A model generated the notes under the pieces. It saw only the letters and a program-made list of their open reading frames with translations. It did no database searches and was not told the origin of the DNA. Position numbers and translations under genes: made by a program. A stretch of 64,000 nucleotides of DNA, taken from positions 6,728,501 through 6,792,500 of the forward strand of contig NC_135553.1 of the NCBI RefSeq assembly GCF_964340395.1, in the 5' to 3' direction. Origin of the DNA: Glandiceps talaboti (lineage: Eukaryota > Hemichordata > Enteropneusta > Spengelidae). This document shows, in pieces, positions 59,656 to 64,000 of this stretch (the stretch's first letter is position 1; every line of letters begins with the position of its first letter).

Positions 59656-60514
59656 GTGTAAAATTGAACCAAGTTTCTATATTGAGGTCTTCACTTTGAA
59701 ATATGATTTAAAATGATTTTGCTATCACTGTTGAACTGTTAAATGTGAAAATGTGCTTCAGAATTTGGCTTTAAACAGTTGAAAAAATTATAAACCTGGA
59801 CTGTCTCATTAAAAAGATGTCTTCAGAATTCATTTTAATTCAACTTTTCTACACTTCGGTGTACCTGTAATTATTCATGTTATTCCTGTAGGTAGTCATG
59901 TGATTCCTTTGAAAAGTCATGTAATTCTTGTGAATGCATGTGACTCATGTGACCAATCACATGATTTATATTTGTCCATTAGAATCTGTTCAAGTATGCT
60001 GTGCTAGTGATGTCACCCTCTGAGAGATGTGAATTCAGTCTTTCGGCAAAGTAATTTTCTGGTCAGATTTCTCAATTTGGGGCTGGCAATATAACCCTCT
60101 CTAAATATTCATTTATTGACATTAGAAATATACAAAAAACGTAATAACAATAGACTTGCACATATTAATTTTTTTTATTAGTTAGGCACATCAATAACTT
60201 TATCTGATCATAGCTACAATTTATTACAGTTTCCCTACTTTTGACATTTTTTACAAAAAAAAATTGTTTTCTTTTATATGTATATCAAAATCAAAAAGAT
60301 GAATTCCTGGTGATCCTACTCAATAGTTTAATTTTCTTACCATCATGATAGTTGGGTAGTGAAGTCTGTACATGTGCGTCTTATCAGATTGAACGCTGCA
60401 TAGTACTACTTTCATCACAGGAGACTGTAAATGGTATTTTAATTTCTGTTGAATAAAATAAAATTAATTTTTATATAATTTACACAATTTGAGTGTTGAT
60501 ATTCTCTTTATTAT

Positions 60515-60640
60515 TTAGTTGAATAGTTAGAGTAAAAGACTGACTCTGAATCTGATGGTTGCTGGTTTGAGACTTGTCACTGCTGTTTGTTTCTGAATAG
60601 CTAAAGTCCTTTGGCAACATCCAAAATTGAGAGAGATTGT
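60515..60640 (+). mobile_element. Degraded tRNA-derived SINE candidate
   Basis: TAGTTGAATAGTTAG (A-box region), GACTCTGAATCTGATGGTTG (anticodon-arm-like) and GGTTTGAGACT (B-box, 60564-60574) keep tRNA spacing. AAAGTCCTTTGGCAACATCC follows, a phrase resembling bodies of invertebrate SINEs. It has no clear tail and differs from the SINE at 5590. Confidence 0.5.
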
Positions 60641-60936
60641 TTAAGGAAAAATGATCAGATCATCTTAAATCCATTTATGATAGTTCCAGCTACATTTTAA
60701 TTACCCAGTTTATTGGACCAAAATTCACTGGATTCATTAATTTGCATATCACATTGTCACAAGCACTGTATAATATTTTACCCACAAAAAACTATGGGAT
60801 ATCTGTGTGCCTGTGTCTGTGGGTGTATATGTATGTGTGTGTGTCCATATTGTATGTGCATGTTGTTGCATGCATGTGTTGTCATATCCTTCCATATACG
60901 TTCTTGACACAGATGGATGGATAGATAGATAACTAC

Positions 60937-61105
60937 ATACATACATACATACATACACACATACATACACACATACACACATACACACATACATACATAC
61001 ATACATACATACATACATACATACATACATACATACATACATACATACATACATACATACATACATACATACATACATACATACATACATACATACATAC
61101 ATACA
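60937..61105. repeat. CATA microsatellite
   Basis: About 40 units with a few CACA substitutions in the first third; preceded by GATG/GATA units at 60912-60930. Confidence 0.97.
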
Positions 61106-62606
61106 CTCACTCTCACTCAGACACATATGTTAGGGACATTATGATCCATTAAAAGTATTATTTTTTTATTGTAATATGTAGTTTTTCTTAAGTTAAGAAA
61201 TAAAAATAACAGTCTCATGTTTTCTATGAAAACGAATAATAAAATACCAAAAGAACATTGCTGCAACTGGAGGAAAAATGTACTCCAATTTCATTAGCCT
61301 TGACAGAAACGTTTTATCACAAAATGGTAAAATGTCAATATTAGAGTAACACAGCTAAGCTGTTTTATAAACTAGAATAAATTGAGACATAAAGAAATAT
61401 AACAAAGTATTCAAAACTGATATACAAAACTTGTAAACTCCGTTCAAGCTTTTTCTTTTCCTGAACAGTTCTGATAATAAAATTCCACATCCACTTTCTG
61501 CCATACTAAGTATTAATATGTTAAAGGCACATGTAAAAGGGGTAAGAAAATGTGAAATCTCACACAAAAATGCTATTTTTGTAGTACATTTAACATAACA
61601 TAGCTAATTGGTTGTTTTACTCCACTGATGGAAGAGTACACTTTGGGGGTAAATTTGTTGCAACATCCTAGTAGGTTTAATCTTTAACAACTTTGCCATA
61701 TGAAAGGTTGTTCCTGATTCTTTGGAAATTGTAAAAGCCATTTAGTTTTTTCACCATTTTGTTTTCACAGAAATAGTAAATCTATTTATTTTGCCACAGA
61801 ATAAGTTAACCAGCCATTTTGAAGTACATTATCATGATTATGGACAATTTTTTTTTAATGATTTTGATCTCTGTTTGATGAGTTATTTTTCTTCTTGATA
61901 TTCACCGAGACTGAATTTGAATTTTCTTGAAAGAAGTATTAACAGCAAAAATAAGACATTTTTGAGGCACATACTAATAACACAATTAATTATCAATATG
62001 ACGTAAAAATACCAAGCAACATTTCAGCACAACTTAAAAACAGCAGACTTTTAATACTGAAAACTGAATTCATCATCTAGATCACTTCTTGATTCCAGGA
62101 TGGATGTTTTTGATGACGGAAAATGTGGAACAAATGATGACAATAACTTGATAACATAAATACATGTAGATAAAAACTGAACCACTTAATATAGCTGCTG
62201 TTACATTTGAAAGAGCCATAACAAAATATTTGTAGTGGAAATAAATGCATTGAGTAAAATGGAGTTGTTTCAGCTTCTGGATTTAAATAATATTTATATA
62301 AAATACTATATACATATATATATATCTTTTATAATAAAGGGTTCCTCTGTCATCCTATATACCTCTCACTATCTTGTCATTCACAACTTGATTTCAAACC
62401 ACGATTCTTCTCCAGTCTTTGTTCTAGCACTGAGCATGCCTTTTGTGAATCACATAACTGATTAAAACCCTGATCATTTACTGGTCTGTAGCCTAACACT
62501 GTGTGCCTTTAGCTTATCATGGTTTTATAACAAAATTTCAACATAGCGCCCCCAGTGTTCATGATACTTTTTCTTTTTTCTTTTAACATCCTATGGTCAT
62601 TTCCTG

Positions 62607-62612
62607 TTTATT
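62607..62612 (-). terminator. ERN1: Candidate poly(A) signal of ERN1
   Basis: AATAAA on the minus strand (GGCAATAAACAGG), about 180 bases beyond the ERN1 stop. Other AATAAA sites follow further down, so this is only the nearest candidate. Confidence 0.3.
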
Positions 62613-62787
62613 GCCATTTCCCCATGCAAGGCATCAAAGCTGTAGAACTTTCTAGGTCTTTGTCTGTCTGAGTAAATGGATTTCCAGTGAGAGGATGAAC
62701 AGAGAGTCCATTTCTTTTGAGACTAAAATCCCCCTTGTACTCTCAATTTATACAAGATTTTACATTCTGTAAGTATTCCTGGTTGAG

Positions 62788-64000
<1,213 letters not shown>

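Larger units (their letters stand above)
59656..62787. other. Convergent interval: ERN1 3' UTR side, repeats
   Basis: AT-rich. Holds a degraded SINE candidate (60515-60640) and the second CATA microsatellite. ERN1 transcripts end somewhere here on the minus strand; TTTATT at 62607-62612 (AATAAA on the minus strand, about 180 bases after the stop) is a possible poly(A) signal. No other gene recognised. Confidence 0.5.

Noticed and set aside
58883-59672. Open frames of a 15-residue repeat (YFSKYITTQLLSV) on the minus strand
   Set aside because: Produced by a 45-bp DNA repeat; 43-bp units break the frame, and there is no expression signal.

Overview
The window looks like animal nuclear DNA: AT-rich, intron-rich, full of microsatellites and minisatellites, with short exons bounded by GT/AG signals. 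It carries parts of three protein genes. The TRIM-NHL gene type, a single TNRC6 gene and the repeat content suggest an invertebrate deuterostome, perhaps a hemichordate. That placement is an inference; no marker in the window settles it.

Layout. Bases 1-12,600 show no convincing coding exon. They hold a large CATA microsatellite, an old diverged tandem array (about 4.2-5.15 kb), a tRNA-derived SINE (5.59-5.93 kb) and a copy of an unnamed dispersed repeat. Bases 12,610-48,335 (+) hold 18 exons that join in perfect phase into one open frame of 2,276 codons plus stop. This is TNRC6/GW182, the Argonaute partner of microRNA silencing. It has the PREVPPRF block, a GW-rich Argonaute-binding region, a UBA domain, a Q-rich region, a PAM2 motif and a C-terminal RRM. 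The first ten or eleven exons encode an acidic and then a long charged coiled-coil N-terminal region that I do not recognise from vertebrate TNRC6 proteins. The start codon was not found, and the first coding exon may lie before 12,610 or outside the window. Introns hold tandem duplications and another copy of the dispersed repeat.

Bases 48,336-51,713 are the TNRC6 3' UTR (with a 42-bp triplicated repeat) and intergenic DNA. Bases 51,714-55,770 (+) hold a two-exon TRIM-NHL gene of 743 residues: RING, two B-boxes, coiled coil, filamin-type domain and NHL repeats. Its 1.8-kb intron holds a long GT microsatellite, an octamer-bearing repeat and a 39-bp minisatellite.

Bases 55,771-62,787 are a repeat-rich interval between convergent genes, with an 83-bp hairpin minisatellite, a 45-bp minisatellite, a degraded SINE and a second CATA microsatellite. 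Bases 62,788-64,000 (-) hold the last three exons of ERN1/IRE1, the unfolded-protein-response kinase/RNase, covering most of the KEN RNase domain. The rest of that gene lies beyond the right edge.

Functionally, TNRC6 acts in microRNA silencing. Some TRIM-NHL proteins also act on mRNA or the silencing machinery, and IRE1 is an RNA-cleaving stress sensor. I see no proof that the neighbourhood is functional. The most unusual protein-level features are the TNRC6 N-terminal extension, its His-Gly-Pro/Gln-Asn repeat and its alternating 19-residue GW repeat.
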